From positions 317,428,722-317,492,721 of the forward strand of contig CM041776.1 in the NCBI GenBank assembly GCA_023374045.1: a stretch of DNA of 64,000 bases, given 5' to 3'. This document shows positions 11,766-25,591 of this stretch, one piece after another. Under the pieces are notes generated by a model. The model had not been told where the DNA came from. It saw only the letters and a program-made list of their open reading frames with translations, and did no database searches. This DNA is from Limonium bicolor (Eukaryota > Streptophyta > Magnoliopsida > Caryophyllales > Plumbaginaceae). Each line of letters opens with the position of its first letter. Within the stretch, counting starts at the first letter, position 1. Made by a program: the position numbers and the translations under genes.

Positions 11766-12017
11766 TGATAGAATGTAATTACCTGCCTTCTCATTAATCT
11801 CCTGAGTGTTTATATATTTACAAGCCTATGCACAATACTAGAGATCATATCTTAACAAACTGAAGATAGGATCTCAACAACTTAAAGATAAACTAATATC
11901 CAATATATAGAGATCATATCTTAACAAACTAAAGATAGGATCTCAACAACTTAGAGATAAACTAATATCCAATATATCAGCCTAATAATATACATACATA
12001 TATATATACGGCTAACA
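11766..12017 (-). repeat. 5' LTR of the Copia element
   Basis: 252 bp, TGTTAGCC...CTATCA on the minus strand. It matches 2137-2393 and is followed by AGCAC at 12018-12022. It has the same internal tandem duplication as the 3' LTR. Confidence 0.93.
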
Positions 12018-12444
12018 AGCACCAATCTCAACGTTCTTAACCCATAGTAATACCCCAACCCTTATGAAACTTCCATCCTCGTTGTATCCCGTCAGTAGAA
12101 TGGATGAGCAACACCAACATAAATTTCATAGCTCTGTCATATAAGAGGAGGGGTACGACAAGAAATCCACACTGTCACCAGGTTTGTGTCGAAGCAGAAG
12201 CAGCCTGAGGGAAACTGGAATATACTGAAGGTTTTGAAAGATTTTGATAAGCCAACCAGATCTGAATATTCGTCCTCCTCATCCATTCATTGCGTACATC
12301 AGAAGCTCTGATTTTATAACCATCATTGTGGACCCCAAGATCCTCTCTTGATTGATTGCACCACCCTTGTAAACAAATAGTAAGAATTCCAAGGTCAGGA
12401 GGAAAAGGAGAGATCAAAACGGAATCATAGCCATGCAAGCCCAA
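12018..12444 (-). pseudogene. Decayed lectin-receptor-like fragment (upstream part, split by Copia)
   Basis: This is the other side of the Copia insertion, starting with the AGCAC duplicate at 12018-12022. On the minus strand an ATG at 12444 opens an 89-codon frame ending ...KPSVYSSFPQAASASTQTW. It is followed by a stop and by frames containing LLYDRAMKFMLVLLIHS, which faintly resemble the segment that precedes the VWSANR motif in S-domain proteins. There is no good signal peptide at the start. It belongs with the 1804-2136 fragment because the two become contiguous once the transposon is removed. The identity is tentative; only the split by a transposon is certain. Confidence 0.3.
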
Positions 12445-13127
12445 TGGGCGTGAAGAAGCAGAAGAAGGCGATGATGAGCAAAGTTAGGCAAAACTCTCGT
12501 CGGCGAGAAAGGCTAAACATGGCCTGACAAAGGTTAAACAACCTGAAAGACTAGCTAGAAGAATAGAGAAAATATAAACTTCGCTAGGATGGGTTAGAGT
12601 GAGAAGCTCTTCCTTCACAAGAATGAATTAGAAATGCGGCTCTTGATACATGTATATGTGTTATAAAATATAAGTAAATGCAAAGTGCTTAAACTAAGGG
12701 TATGCGTACCCAAACGATGTAATATATAAAAGTGTCATTCAACTAGAAAATTGACTATATTATCCCCTATACCCAGTAATTAGTGTAAAAGAGCGGTAAG
12801 GGGGTTTATCTAGTGGCAAGCTTAATTTTTCAGGTCAAGACAATTAGAAAAACAACATGTAAAAATGAAATCTAGTTTTAATCAACTCGAAGAAAATGCA
12901 TCCTAGGATGGTCACTATCACCTAAATTCACCCAAACTTGCCTTAATTCCAACTTAAGTCTAGTTATCTAATTGAACCAATTTAATGACTTTCCAAATCA
13001 TGGACAATCCAAACCTTAATTAGCTAAGTGTACAACTCTAATCAAGTTGGGTTCAAATCACTAAATAGCACTAACCACAAGTTCATTAAAATAGCAATAT
13101 ACCACACTAACTAATCAAGATAGCAAG
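12445..13127. other. No recognisable gene
   Basis: Sequence between the split pseudogene and the first long LTR-like unit. No motif, structured RNA or transposon end was recognised. Confidence 0.5.
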
Positions 13128-16100
13128 TGTAACACCCCTAATCCTAAACCTGTAATAACGTCGCATGTCGTAGCATAATAAATAACAATTCGCAGCGGAA
13201 AATAAAACTATCTACCTTGGTGTTACACGCCGTTACTCACCCTTGTGAGTAACAAGGCATCCTCACTCTTTCCAACAATACAACTCCTCACGCTGTGATG
13301 AACCGGTACTGAGCACTCTAATTATTACAAACCGAATCCAACTAAATGAGCAACTAACTGAATACAACAACCTCCTTAATACAATACAACTAAAACCAAA
13401 GGTGTTTGTTGAAAACACATCAGCTACCCCCGTGTCCCGCACTCCGGCTTGAGTCTTCTTCAATAACCTGGAATGTTTGGCCCACTGAAGGGCTCAGCAA
13501 TTGAAATGCTGGTATGCTAAATGTAGTCTTAAATCATCTAGATTCCTTAAGTCGTTTTAGCCATCTTGATATTAGATTCTTTACATGAAATACCGGTTTA
13601 CAATAACAACAGTAATAACTGTAAACATTGAACACTCACATAATAATTCACCTGTAAACATCAATGTACAATAGTACACAACACCTATAACCACACATCA
13701 ATAATCCATAGCAATAACCAATAATCTCACATCAATAACAATAACCAATAATCTCACATCAATAATTCAATCAAGATACGCGTATTAAACTGTACTTGTT
13801 AGTTGGCCACCTGGCCCTTATCCTTTAAACCAATCACTTAACCTTTTCCAATTAATTTCCACCTCAGGCGTCATGTTAAGACAACCCTTAATAACTTATT
13901 AATGGACGATAGTCCCCTGGGTTCCAATGGAACCGTTACCAGCTGACCTTATGGCCCTGGATAAATATTTTGACCGATCCGGTCGAACCTGTGCACCAAC
14001 GGCAGTGCCCTCCGCCATCCTCGAATGTGACTGATGGATTCCCTTGAGTGACTCCCCATTGAAGTCTCTCGTAGTGATCACGATGCGCAACCAGAAAGTC
14101 TAAACAGTCTGGATTCCTCTCTTTATAAGTTAGCCCTTTTTGTCAGTGACATAATAACCAATCCTTGAGTTAAGACTATAACAGTTGACCGCCAGTTAGG
14201 TTCAATAATACCTAAAGGTCAGTTAGTCTTGTTCCAGTTTAGATGTATGAACTTCTAGTCATAAGACGTTCGCGTAACAATAGAACGCAACAGTGTTCAG
14301 CAATAAAGTGCACAATATCATATACATAAAATCACAGATTTCGCTCTTAAACAATTAAACACATAACGTCTGGACCTTAGGAAAATCCTTAGGACATTCA
14401 GACCACACAATTAACATACCGTTCACCGAGTAACTGCTAGCTTGACAAATTCCTATTCAGTAGTTCCTTCCCGTACGCTGTTATATAAACATGCAATACT
14501 GGGTAATATTAATATAACTATTCACTAAATATTACAGTACTGTCACTGTAGAGTTTATACTCGTCGTATACTAACTCTGTATGTTCTTTTATTTCCCCCT
14601 GTTATTTAACGGTGGGTCTAGATAGCCTATCAGTTCATTATTTTATGTAGTATTCACATGTGATAATGAATTCCCATATTATGATATATCTTCATCTCTT
14701 TAATTATATAATCATAATTATTTTCTCTTATTCCATATACCAATATAATTTGATTATCTTTAATATAACCACAATTGTTTTATAAACTTTATATTATATT
14801 TTGTTGGTCATTTTTATCATAACCACAATTATTCTATAACCTTATACTATCTTCCATAGTATACCATATTACATTATACTACTTAGTTTCAATCCCTTTC
14901 TTTATTAAATTACAAAACCAACCTTATAAATCCAATAATTATATTTTGAACACATAACTTTTATAATTTATCAATTAACCATATTACTTTTACAATTTAC
15001 CAAATACCCTTACTAACTTTCGGTGATTACAACTTAATCTCACCAACTTTTATAAATTACTAATTAAGCCCATAAACTTTTCGATAGTTACAATTCAGTT
15101 ACTCCAACTTTTACAAATTACCAAATAACCATATAACCTTTATAATTTACTAAATACCCATATTAATTTCAGAAATTGCAAAACAAGTATATTAACTTTT
15201 ATAAATTACCACATGACCACAATTATTTTCGGTCTTGACATATACCTTTCCTTTATTTACAATTTAATCCCAAAACTTTATATAAGTTACATAATGACTT
15301 ATAAACTATAGTTTTAATATTTGATTTCTTTAAATAACCAAAAAAATCCACATCTTTCTTCAATTTATATTTCCGCCCCATATTAAATTCTGTTTTTCAT
15401 ATATACTTTCATAAATTACATATTCACCCCAAAACTTTCATAAACTTAATATTTTATGTCATAAATCATTTTAACCCAAAGTTTTTGGTCAACACTTTGA
15501 CCAAGACTTAATTTCATAACTAATACTTTAATACACCCATAAAATCATGTATATTCTCGGTTATACTCCAAACTTCCAAATAATTACAAAATAGCCCCAA
15601 AACTTTATAAATTGTTATTTTAACACTTAAACACTTATTTAAACTCACCAAAATTCATAATATTAATTCCTACCTTATATTATATCACAATTATGCCAAA
15701 TCACTCCTTTAATTCTCGGCTTTTATATTTTGTTCACCAAACTTTACAAAATTTACATTTTAACCACATAACTTATTTAACTAGCCATTTAAATACTTAT
15801 AGCTATTTTTAATACTCCCAAAATTTATAATATAAGTTAATACACCTATATATATTTCAAAAATCACCAAATAACACATCTTGCTCTCGGCTTTAATATA
15901 TTTTTACCATATAGTTTTAAAACTTGATTTAAACTTTATAATATATACTTATAAATGTATATAAGCCATATAACACTTCTAAAAATTATGCTAATGACTT
16001 AGAATGATTATAAACTCAAAATAGAACAAATAACTCTTAGAAAATTCGGTTTAATAATATGTGTATCATATTTAATTTTTGTGACACTATTTTATACCTT

Positions 16101-16150
16101 AAGGTAATAATCTTACCTTATATGTTATAAATTATTTTCTTGACATTATA
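13128..16150 (-). mobile_element. Long LTR-like unit 1, first part (minus orientation)
   Basis: It starts TGTAACACCCC, the reverse complement of GGGGTGTTACA, so the unit runs on the minus strand. Its sequence is the inverted counterpart of the 3' half of unit 2 (to 27600): GCATGTCGTAGCATAATAAA near 13165 pairs with the inverse near 27550, and the GTCAGTGACATAATAACCAA stretch near 14140 with that near 26575. No coding domain. It is cut at 16150 by the insertion of unit 2 and resumes at 27601. The flank GCAAG (13123-13127) has no matching copy on the far side. Confidence 0.85.
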
Positions 16151-18947
16151 TGAAATACCCCTAACATTTAAATAATTAAATAATGATAAATAAGTATTAT
16201 TTAGGGGATTATTAAACCCTGAGAAAGTATATAAACACTTGGGCGTTAAAACGCACCTAAACTCCTTAAGGTCAAAAACATGCGTTAAAGCCGGACCTTA
16301 AGCTAAACAAGTTATATAAGCTATAAAACTCCTATAAAGTTAAACAAGGATCATTTTATGACCTTTAAAACACAAGTCCTTGGTTAGAACTGAGTGAAAA
16401 TACAATATGCCCAGGAGTTCCCTTAAGGCCTGAAAGTCCCGGAAATACCTTATAAAATAAAATAAAGCATTGCACGTTATTCTAAATGCACAATAACACT
16501 TTAATGAACATGTAAGATGAAGTTCTCATGATAAATTCTCAGTTAAAGACAAAGTGCTCGGAGGTTCCCGATGAGGGCCCCACAAACCCCCGGGAGTGCC
16601 CCGGAGAGGTACCGAAGTGGCACAAACTCCAATATAAATTATTCTTAGAGTTCCTGACATCAATATTCAACATTCTAAAGAGAGTACTTGAGCTACTTTA
16701 GCAAAAATAAGCAAAGTGCTCGGGGAAATTTCTTAACGCTCCTTTTTGATCCGGGAGTGTCCTGGTAGGCCGAAAATTGAGTTATGAGTCTATATAACCC
16801 CATATAACTCAATGTAACACCTTAACATATTATTATTGACTATAAACAGTGTCAATAAACACTTGGAACTCATAGCGACTAATTATTTTTCAGAAAAATC
16901 TTTAAAGCACAAAAACGCACCCTCGGGTGTCACAAAAATGCGTTTTACGCAATTGCCTTGAAATTTTTGAGGAGCCACGAGTTAATAATATTAAAAGGGG
17001 CTAAATTGACCATCTAAATCAATTAATGCCAGTACTAAATTCATAGTACAAATGGGGGCGATTTTTGGGACAAAAAGGTACCTAAAATCAGCATTTTTAC
17101 CTTAAAACTTTCATCTTTTACCATCATATAAATGTACCAATTAAATGCTGGAACCTATTACACATATTAGTATGATCTTATTACAATATATTGTAACAAA
17201 AATTAAATTAAAAATCAGTCCCAATTACCCTCCAAGTTAGGCGCCATTTCATGTCTATTTTGACTAGTTTTTGGTTTAAAAATTGTCTTATGGTAAGATG
17301 ACTCACCTAGCATGTACTATATGATAATGTAGCAAATATATTCAGTCAATTGGAGCCTCCTCCACCGTATGACCTGCAAGGAATCAAAAGAGATTAGTCT
17401 AAACTAAAGTAATGAAATAAATACTAAGCTAGATTTACTTTACACCATGTGCTAGTATACAAACAAAACAACCCATGTTCTCTAGCCATATGCAGCCGAT
17501 TTCCTATGGGAAAAGAAGAGGCTGATTGCCTTATATTAAAATCAAAAGAAAACACTACCTAATTAAGCTAGTCTTCTTATATTCAAATGACAAAATCAAT
17601 TACCCATGTACAGCACCATTACCGAATTCAAGGGGGAGAAAAGCTAGTTGATTGCCTTATAATTAGTTAAATAAAATACCTGCCAATATAGCCATGTTCT
17701 TATGTCATTAATTAACAAAGAAATCAGTAGCAAACCTACACTAATGCTGCCGTATAAACAAGGAGGAATTAAGACAAGGGTAACATGCTAATTGCCTTAG
17801 AAAAATCAAAAGAATCATGCACCAACCTTGCTCTTGTCTTCTAGTTTCAAGTGGCCAACAAAGACCTCTCTTCTCCTTGTCAATCGGCCGAATTAGTGCT
17901 CAATTATGGGCATATTCTTCAGCCAATAATCTATGGAATAAACTAATGGAAAGACTAGTCAATTATTGACATTAAATTATCAAAAGAGAAACACTCTCAT
18001 TCCTTTCCCTAAGGCCATACGTGAGCCTTCATTCTTCCTTGCCACTCCATGGCCGATTGGTAAGGCTTCTCCAACCCTCTCTTTTTTTCTTCCTTTGTTA
18101 GTTAATTCCTTAGATCTTCTAAGCTCCATTAATGGTGATCTAAGCTCTAACACCATTTCTATGTAAATTCCTAGTTAAATCTACTAAGTCTTGAAGCAAG
18201 AAATCATCCTAGCAATCCTTGCTATTTTCGCCAAGCTTACGTGTTCCATGGAGGTTCCTAGATTCAACAACAACACAAGGAACAACAAGATCAAGTCAAG
18301 GTATATTTTCATGTTGAAAATCCTAGCAAAATACCTAAGGTTATTACCGAAAATTTATGAACTTCTAAACCTATTTTCTTTTCATTATTTCATGAAGGAA
18401 ATTTAGATCTACAATCATTTCAAGGTCTACTGAAAATTCCTTGAAAAATTCCTGAGGTAAACTCTTGTAAAACTACTCCAAATCTTATTTATAATTTTGT
18501 TAGAAGTCTAACAAATGGATCTCCTAAATATATACAAGGAGGCTGAATTCTCTTCAGCAAAATAGCATTTGGAGAGCTTGGAATTCAAGGAGAAATCAAG
18601 TACAAGAATTGTCTTGATTTAAGGAGTAAGTTTATATAATTAAGGTTTATTAAGTTTAAGCTTGATTTAAGCTTCAAACTTTGGTATAAAAATTATGTAT
18701 AACCTTTAAATAAATTAAGGCCGAAAATCATAGGTTATAATGTCAACAAAATAATTTATAACATATAAGGTAAGATTATTACCTTAAGGTATAAAATTAA
18801 GTCACAAAAATTAAATATGATACATGTACAATCAAACCGAATTGTCTAAGGATAATATGTTCTATTTTAAGTTTATAATTATTCTAAGTCATTAGCATAA
18901 TTTTTAGAAGTGTTATATGGCTTATATACATTTATAAGTATATATTA

Positions 18948-19359
18948 GGGAAAATTCACGAGATACCCCTGTTTTCTTTCTTAATTCACAATATACCCCT
19001 ATGATTTTTGTAATTTAACTTTAAACATGCTTAAATGTTGTCCAAAATTGATGAAACTTTACATGGACGATGCTAAAGTGTTATATTTTGGTCCAATATC
19101 AAATTTGAAGTTTTTTAAGCTCACATGTGACCTGTGGGACCCAATGAACAGTCACATATTCATTGGGTCCCACAGGTCACATGTGAGCTTAAAAAGAATC
19201 AAATTTGATATTGGACCAAAATATATCACTTTAGCATCGTCCATGTAAAGTTTCATCAATTTTGGACAACATTTAAGCATGTTTAAAGTTAAATTACTAA
19301 AATCACAGGGGTATATTATGAATTATGAAAGAAAACAGGGGTATATCGTGAATTTTCCC
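18948..19359. mobile_element. Foldback MITE, Mutator-type (9-bp duplication)
   Basis: Nearly the whole 412 bp is one inverted repeat (arms of about 195 bp). It starts GGGAAAATTCACGAGATACCC and ends with the inverse. The centre carries CATTGGGTCCCACAGGTCAC against its complement. The flanks TATATATTA at 18939-18947 and 19360-19368 are an exact 9-bp duplication, the mark of Mutator-like transposases. It is non-coding. A related end occurs at 49628. Confidence 0.92.
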
Positions 19360-20133
19360 TATATATTATAAGGTTTAAATCAAGTTTTAAAAACTATATA
19401 GTAAGGTATTATTATGGCCGAGAAGGAAATGTGTTAATTGATGATTTTTGAAAGTATATAAGTATATTAGTTATGAAATTAAGTCTTGGTCGAAGTGTTG
19501 ACCAAAAACTTTGGGTTAAAATGATTTATGACATAAAATATTAAGTTTATAAAAGTTTAAGGGTGAATAGGTAATTTATAGAAATTATTAAGTAAAACCG
19601 AATTGGACAAGGGGTGAAATGTAATTTATAAAAGTATATGGGCCAATTCGGTTATTTAAGAAAATTAAATATTAAAACTATAGTTTATAAGTTAATATGT
19701 AACTTATATAAAGTTTTGAGGTTAAATTGTGAATATAAGAGGATTATATGTAAAGACCAAAAATAAATGTGGTCATTTGGTAATTTATAAAAACTAATAT
19801 ATTTGTTTTGCAATTTCCGAAAGTCAAATGTGGATAATTAATGAATTATAAAAGTTATAAGGTTATTTGGCAATTTATAAAAGTATAAGGGTTGTCTCGG
19901 GAATTAAGGAAATTAAATAATAAAACTATGGTTTATAAGTTGATATGTAACTTACATAAAAGTTTTGGGGTTGAAATGTAGTTATGGGAAGTATATATGG
20001 AGACCGAAAATTTAAAGGATTCTTTGGTAATTTATAAAAGTTGATATATTTAAATTAGTAAGACCAAAAGTATATGGTCATTGGATGATCTACAAAAGTT
20101 TTTTTTTTTTGGTCGCAAAAGGGAGGTCAAGCC

Positions 20134-23100
20134 TCATGTATTAAGATTAATGACTGTTCTTACATCATTCGACAGAAGCTCTAGCACACAGTTAGGGGGT
20201 GCTCGTAAAATATAGTTGTTCATGTTATTTGAAAGACTAAACTTAGCTAAATGGTCAGCTACTTTATTACAATCTCGGCGGGAGTGGATCAGGGACACTT
20301 CCCAATTACGCTGCAGTAGCTCCTTACAATGTAGGATAACCGGTCTGTAATGGTGATGAGAGGGACATTGTCTGATGAGGTTGACTACCTCCAACGAATC
20401 TGTACTGAAAGTGATTTTGTTAAGTGAAGACTCCCAAGCTATCTTGAGAGCATGCTGCAACGCCAATATCTCTGCCAATAGGACACTGGCCTTTCCTATT
20501 GTCCTTCCAAATCCAGTTATCCAGGAGCCTCCATCATCCCTGCAAACACCACTGACAGCAGCGAAATTAGTGCTTGGATTAACAGCAACGTCAACATCGA
20601 ATTTAAGGAAGCCATCACCTGGAGGTTTCCAAACATCAGTGGCAGACTCATTATTGTTTCGACCAGCAGCATCAGTATCTAAGCAAGACAAATTACCAAA
20701 ATTCCAAGCTTTATAATTTAACCCGCATTCACGAATAACTGATTGCAGAGGTAGAAAAATCCTCCTTTCATCCCCAAACACCTTACTGTTTCGCCAAACC
20801 CAGAGCATGTGACAACATATAGAAAAAACTTCATTCCATTTAAAATTAATCAGCCTAGGGCCGGGTCTTATTATATTGGTTTCTAACCAGATTGATATGG
20901 GAGATGCATAGAAATCTCTTCTGTGAGAAGTAGGGATAAAATGATTCCAAACCTTCCTTGCCACAGGGCAGTCACGAAAGACATGGGTCAAAGTTTCCTC
21001 CATCCCACAATAGTGGCATGATTTGTCCTGAGTGAAACCCAAGGAAAACCGCTTGACATTAGTCATAAGTTTCCCCAAGGTTAATCACCACATCAGAATT
21101 CTAACTTTTTCCCGCACATGCAGTTTCCATATTTTTTGAAAAATACTAGCAGAAGGAGAGGGATTCTGATTATCAGCGCCAACCTGCAAACTCAAAAAAT
21201 GATATGAAGAAGAAACATTGTAATTACCCGATTTATGCATGCTCCAAGCAACAAAGTCCTCACCTGCATTACTAAAAACCGATTGACTGAGAAAGTCATG
21301 AGTAACAGAAGTAGGAAGAAAACGCATGAACCTATCCCACTTCCATCCAGTGGAATCGTCCCAATAATCAGCCACGACTTCTCCACTAATCGAATCAGGA
21401 ACATTAGTAACAGCCAAAGAAATTAGAGTAGAATTAAAGAGCCATTTATCTGTCCAAAAGCGAACAGTTTTACCATTGTTAACTACCCACCTGAAACCAT
21501 CCTGAATCAAAGGGACACACTTTCTAATATTTCTCCAGGTCACAGAGCATCGTTTTACATCAGGGTTAGAATATCTACTTCTAAGAATACGACTGCTACT
21601 GCTGGATTGGTTCGAGATCAGATTCCATATTAACTTCCCAAAACAGGCCACATTCATAAGACGAGACTTCCTAAACCCTAAACCACCAATGTTTTTAGGT
21701 TTGCAGATTTGATCCCAAGAAATCAAGTTAAACTTTCACGAATTCAAGTCATTTCCCCATATAAAATTACGACACAGCTTATCAATCTGGTCACACACAC
21801 CCCCAGGTAGAAGTTGGCACTACATATTATGGATCGGGACAGACGAGATAGAACTTTTAGCTAGACAGATTCTACCAGCAAGGGAAAGCGATTTGGGTTT
21901 CCAGCCAGCAAGTTTATTTCTGATTTTCGCAAGTAAAAGTTCCTGGTTACGCTTATCAGCCCTACCTTGTTGAAGAAACACACCCAAGTAGCGGCCAAAG
22001 TCCCTAGATATAGGGATTCCCGCCTCTGAGCTAAGAACCTGAGCTCGCTCACAACTTGCATTCCTAGAAAGTAAGAGGATTGGCTTTTCAAAACTGATGA
22101 TCTGACCAGAAGCCTCACAGAATTCAGCCAAAATACCTTTCATTAGTTAACTTGCCTAGGAGAAGCTTCCCCAAAAAGAACCAAATCGTCCGCAAAAAAA
22201 CTATGTGACAAGGCAACTCTAGACCGACCCATAATAAGAGGCTTCCAGTCCTTACTCTCTACTGTCCTATGAATCAAGTGAGAAAGCCTATCGAGACATA
22301 GCACAAAAATAAACGGAGACAAGGGATCGCCTAGCCTCACACCCCTCCCCGCTTCAAAGCTATTAGTAAGCCCCCCATTCCAACAAATCTGAAAAGAAAC
22401 CGAGGAAACACAGAACATGATCAATCTGATTAGATTACTAGGCAAACCTAGGCATATGAGAGTATCCTCAATAAAGTTCCAGGATAATCGATCGTAAGCC
22501 TTAGCGAGGTCAATTTTCAATGCCATGAAGCCTGTTTTAGCCTTGGTATTATGAAGCAAATGGAGCGCTTCTTGAACCATAATAATATTGTCAAAAATAT
22601 TCCTCACTGGTATGAAGCTAGATTGATTGGCTGACACCCAGAACGGCATGAAAGGCTTTAGCCGATTTGTTATAACCTTAGCTAAGATCTTGTACTGAAC
22701 TTGGCAAAGGGAAATAGGCCTAAATTGGGACACAAGAGTGGGTTCATCAACTTTAGGAATTAGGGAGATAATTGTGTGATTCAGTTTTCTATCAAAAAAT
22801 CCATTTACAAAAGAATCTCTGACGAATCTCAGCATAGAAGGGCCAATCTGGTGCCAAAATGCCTGGAAAAACCCAGCTGGAAACCCGTCTACCCTAGGAG
22901 CTTTAAATGCTTTCATGCTAGTCAAAGCCTTCGTAACCTCACCCATCGAAACCTCTTTAGAGAGAGAATCATAATCAGTCTTTGATAAGTAAGGAAAGTC
23001 ATGGCTATTTAATTTCCTCCCAGAGGGTTCAAGGTTGGAAAAGAGTTTAGAAAAATGCTCACGGACTAGAAGACTAAGATCTTCCTCATTAGTGACCCAT

Positions 23101-24248
23101 GTGCCATCGTTGCCCATAAGTCTAGAGATTTTGTTCCGTCTTCTTCTAATACTAGTCTTAGTATGAAAATAGGTAGTGTTTCTATCCCCAAGCCTAACCT
23201 TATCCTCTCTGGACTTCTGAAACCACAGCAACTCCTCTCTTTGCAGCCACAAGTCTAACTCATTCTGAAGAGATTTTTCAAGACCTCTAAGATGATCCCC
23301 TGAACCAGATTCAATAACCCTTTGGATACCTTTGATTCTAGCCATAACTCTTTTCTTATTCATGATAATATGGCCAAAAGAAGTTTTGTTCCAACCCTTA
23401 AGATAAGTGCTAAGGGTATCAAGAGACTCCCACAACTCCATATTCAAGTTCAGGTTTTGGACAACAGATCTACGGAAGTCAGGATGAGTAAACCATGCTG
23501 CTAAGAATTTGAACGGCTTAGAATTAGTACAGTTCCTACGATCATCCGTAAAATACAAAATCAAAGGACAATGGTCTGAAGATGTCCTAGGGAGATTCTC
23601 AGCTTGAGCATTAGGGAAACAATTGTACCATTCAGTAGTGACTAATATCCTATCAAGTCTAGCTCTATGAGTGCCATTAGTCCATGTAAACATGTTGCCC
23701 GAAGCAGGCAGATCAATAAGCCCACGATTATGAACCCATTCCAAGAACAGACTATCTACCCCACAACTCCTAGCCGCAGAGCGATTTCTCTCATTTGGAT
23801 TGAGAGTGGCATTAAAGTCACCACCCAAAATCCAAGGAACATCATAGCTAGTTTGAATAATATCAAGGTCGTGCCAAAGCTGCTGTCTTAATATAGGAGT
23901 CGGGCTAGCATAGATCGCAGTTAGGAGGTAGGAATTAACAGAATCTTGGACTTTATAGTGAACAAACTGCCTATTAGAATTAATCACTTGGATGTTAACA
24001 GGTCTGTTCCACAATACCCAGATACCACCACTAAAACCACGAGCATCCTCACGGTGAACATGATCAAAACCTATTTTATTACAAATTAACTCCGCATTTC
24101 TACCGCTAACTCTAGGCTCAACCAGAATCAAAATTGATGGATGTTTAGTACGAATGAGATCCCTCAAGGATCTGTGAAAACTAGTTCTTTGAGCACCTAT
24201 AATATTCCAGAACAAGATAACCATTAAGTAACTTAGCTTTAAACACAA
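20134..24248 (-). pseudogene. LINE ORF2: endonuclease, reverse transcriptase, RNase H; interrupted
   Basis: 24248-22143 is a 701-codon open frame. It starts with an apurinic-type endonuclease (WNIIGAQRTSFHRSLRDL, LVEPRVSG, WILGGDFNATLNPNERN, RLDRILVT, SSDHCPLIL). The RT follows (KAPRVDGFPAGFF, QFRPISLCQVQYKILAKVI, LKIDLAKAYDRLSW, GVRLGDPLSPFIFVLCLD, catalytic FADDLVLF near 22180). Near 22143 the frame shifts. The continuation has stops at 21820-21822, 21736-21738 and 21085-21087, the last two where CGA is the likely ancestor. 21078-20134 keeps the zinc-binding motif (CHYCGMEETLTHVFRDCP) and RNase H (FDVDVAVNPS, AEILALQHAL, STDSLEVVNLI, CNKVADHLAK). It starts two bases after the ORF1 stop. Confidence 0.93.
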
Positions 24249-24249
24249 A

Positions 24250-25591
24250 TCAAGACTTACGTCTTCCCCAGAGAGGGGCTACTCTGATCACAAAGATGCA
24301 CAAAATTATGAGCAGCAGACATACCAGGGCTATCACCTCTAGAACCAGAAATGGGGATATTAGCAGAAACATGGATTGAAGACTTACTTCCAAAACTTGG
24401 GTTGGGAGCCAGAGCGGGTGGAGAGGCTGATTAGGAGCATCCACACAGGCTTCGTGGGAACTTTTCTTGCTAGAAATTGTTACTTTAGTAGGTTGTTCCA
24501 AATTCGCATCAGGTTTCCCAGCGGACTGTTCCAAAACCTTGAATCGGGAACCCCCCTCCGTCTTACTGCGATCAGTTTTAGCATTCGAAATTCCTTTCTT
24601 CTGAGGGGGCTTGAAAGAATTTCGCTTTTTCGGAACCATCCAGTCCCCATAGTCCTGAGCAACGTGAGAGGGAATATCAGCAGGTTTCTCCGGTACAAGG
24701 CGAATCCCTTCACTCTGCAGGACTTGAACCTCTGGATCCCGATTAGGGCAACTAACGTCTTTATGGTCGTAGCATCCACAAGAAAAGCAAACAAGATGTA
24801 GCCCTTCGTGCTCTATTTTCAGGGTGCGACGCCAGAAACGATATTTAGCGAGCAGTGGCTTAGTGAGATCCACTTCAACGGCCACTCTGGCTAATCTTGA
24901 TTTACCAAGCCCCGCCATTGACAAATCAATCTTCTTCACTTTCCCAACTTTTGAACCAAGGATGCCTAAAAACTCTTCATTATAGTACTCGTTGGGCAGA
25001 TCTGGAAATCTTACCAGGACCTCGAGATTAGCTAGGGCCTCCGAATTTGGGTTAAAATTAGGCTTCCACCAACAGATGGTGAGATAGTGATCCAAAATCG
25101 GCCAAGGTCCTTCGGTTAATACGAACTGAAGATCCTTCTCATTGGCGAAAGTGACTTTGTAAAAAGCCATTTGTGAGGTCATCCATCAAGAATTCTCCAC
25201 GAAGGCACCATATGCGCTTCAGTCGATCAAAAAGCACGTTCATCGGCAAGTTTTTCCCAAGCAATTTGATAATGATGGCGTTCCGCCAATGACTTCTATA
25301 CCGAAGTTTTTGCTCCTTAGAAATACGGATGGATGGACATTTGGGGTCTTCCTCCTCCATATCCTCCTCATCATCGTCTGAAATCGAATCTATCCAGGCC
25401 TCAATTTCTTCCCGATTCACTTGCTGGTCTCTGTCGCTTGATACAACATTTTTGAAAGTGGGGGCTGTCATGGCCTGGGATACTGGAGATCTCTGTTGCC
25501 CTAGACTATCACAATCAGTATCCATAGCCAGATTTTCCGAGCTACGCGGTTTCTTGGCAGGCTTGCTCAACAAATCTCGATCATCCATCAC
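24250..25591 (-). pseudogene. LINE ORF1 (DUF4283/zinc-knuckle RNA-binding protein), one frameshift
   Basis: The ATG at 25591 opens MMDDRDLLSKPAKKP, followed by an acidic stretch (DSISDDDEEDMEEED) and the start of DUF4283 (IIIKLLGKNLPMNVLFDRLKR). At 25161-25165 a run of five A (T on the coding strand) appears one base too long; after it the next frame continues with FYKVTFANEKDLQFVL and GPWPILDHYLTI. A CCHC zinc knuckle (CFSCGCYDHKDVSC) is intact near 24770, and the tail is basic. ORF1 proteins bind the element's RNA. Apart from the one-base slip, which could also be a sequencing error, the frame is open to 24250. Confidence 0.9.

Larger units (their letters stand above)
2137..12017 (-). mobile_element. 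Ty1/Copia LTR retrotransposon, nearly complete, nested insertions
   Basis: A Copia element read on the minus strand, with target duplication AGCAC at 2132-2136 and 12018-12022, LTRs of 252 and 257 bp, a primer binding site and a polypurine tract. The internal domains are in Copia order: gag, protease, GAG-pre-integrase, integrase, reverse transcriptase, RNase H. The short LTRs and gag style suggest the Ale/Retrofit type of lineage (inference). Two later insertions interrupt it, a 4136-bp LTR-like unit at 5453-9588 and a 766-bp hAT-type element at 9963-10728. Without them the element is about 5 kb, the usual size. Stops and frameshifts in integrase, RT and RNase H make it inactive. The two LTRs differ at only a handful of sites plus a short AT indel, so the insertion is not very old. 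Confidence 0.95.
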
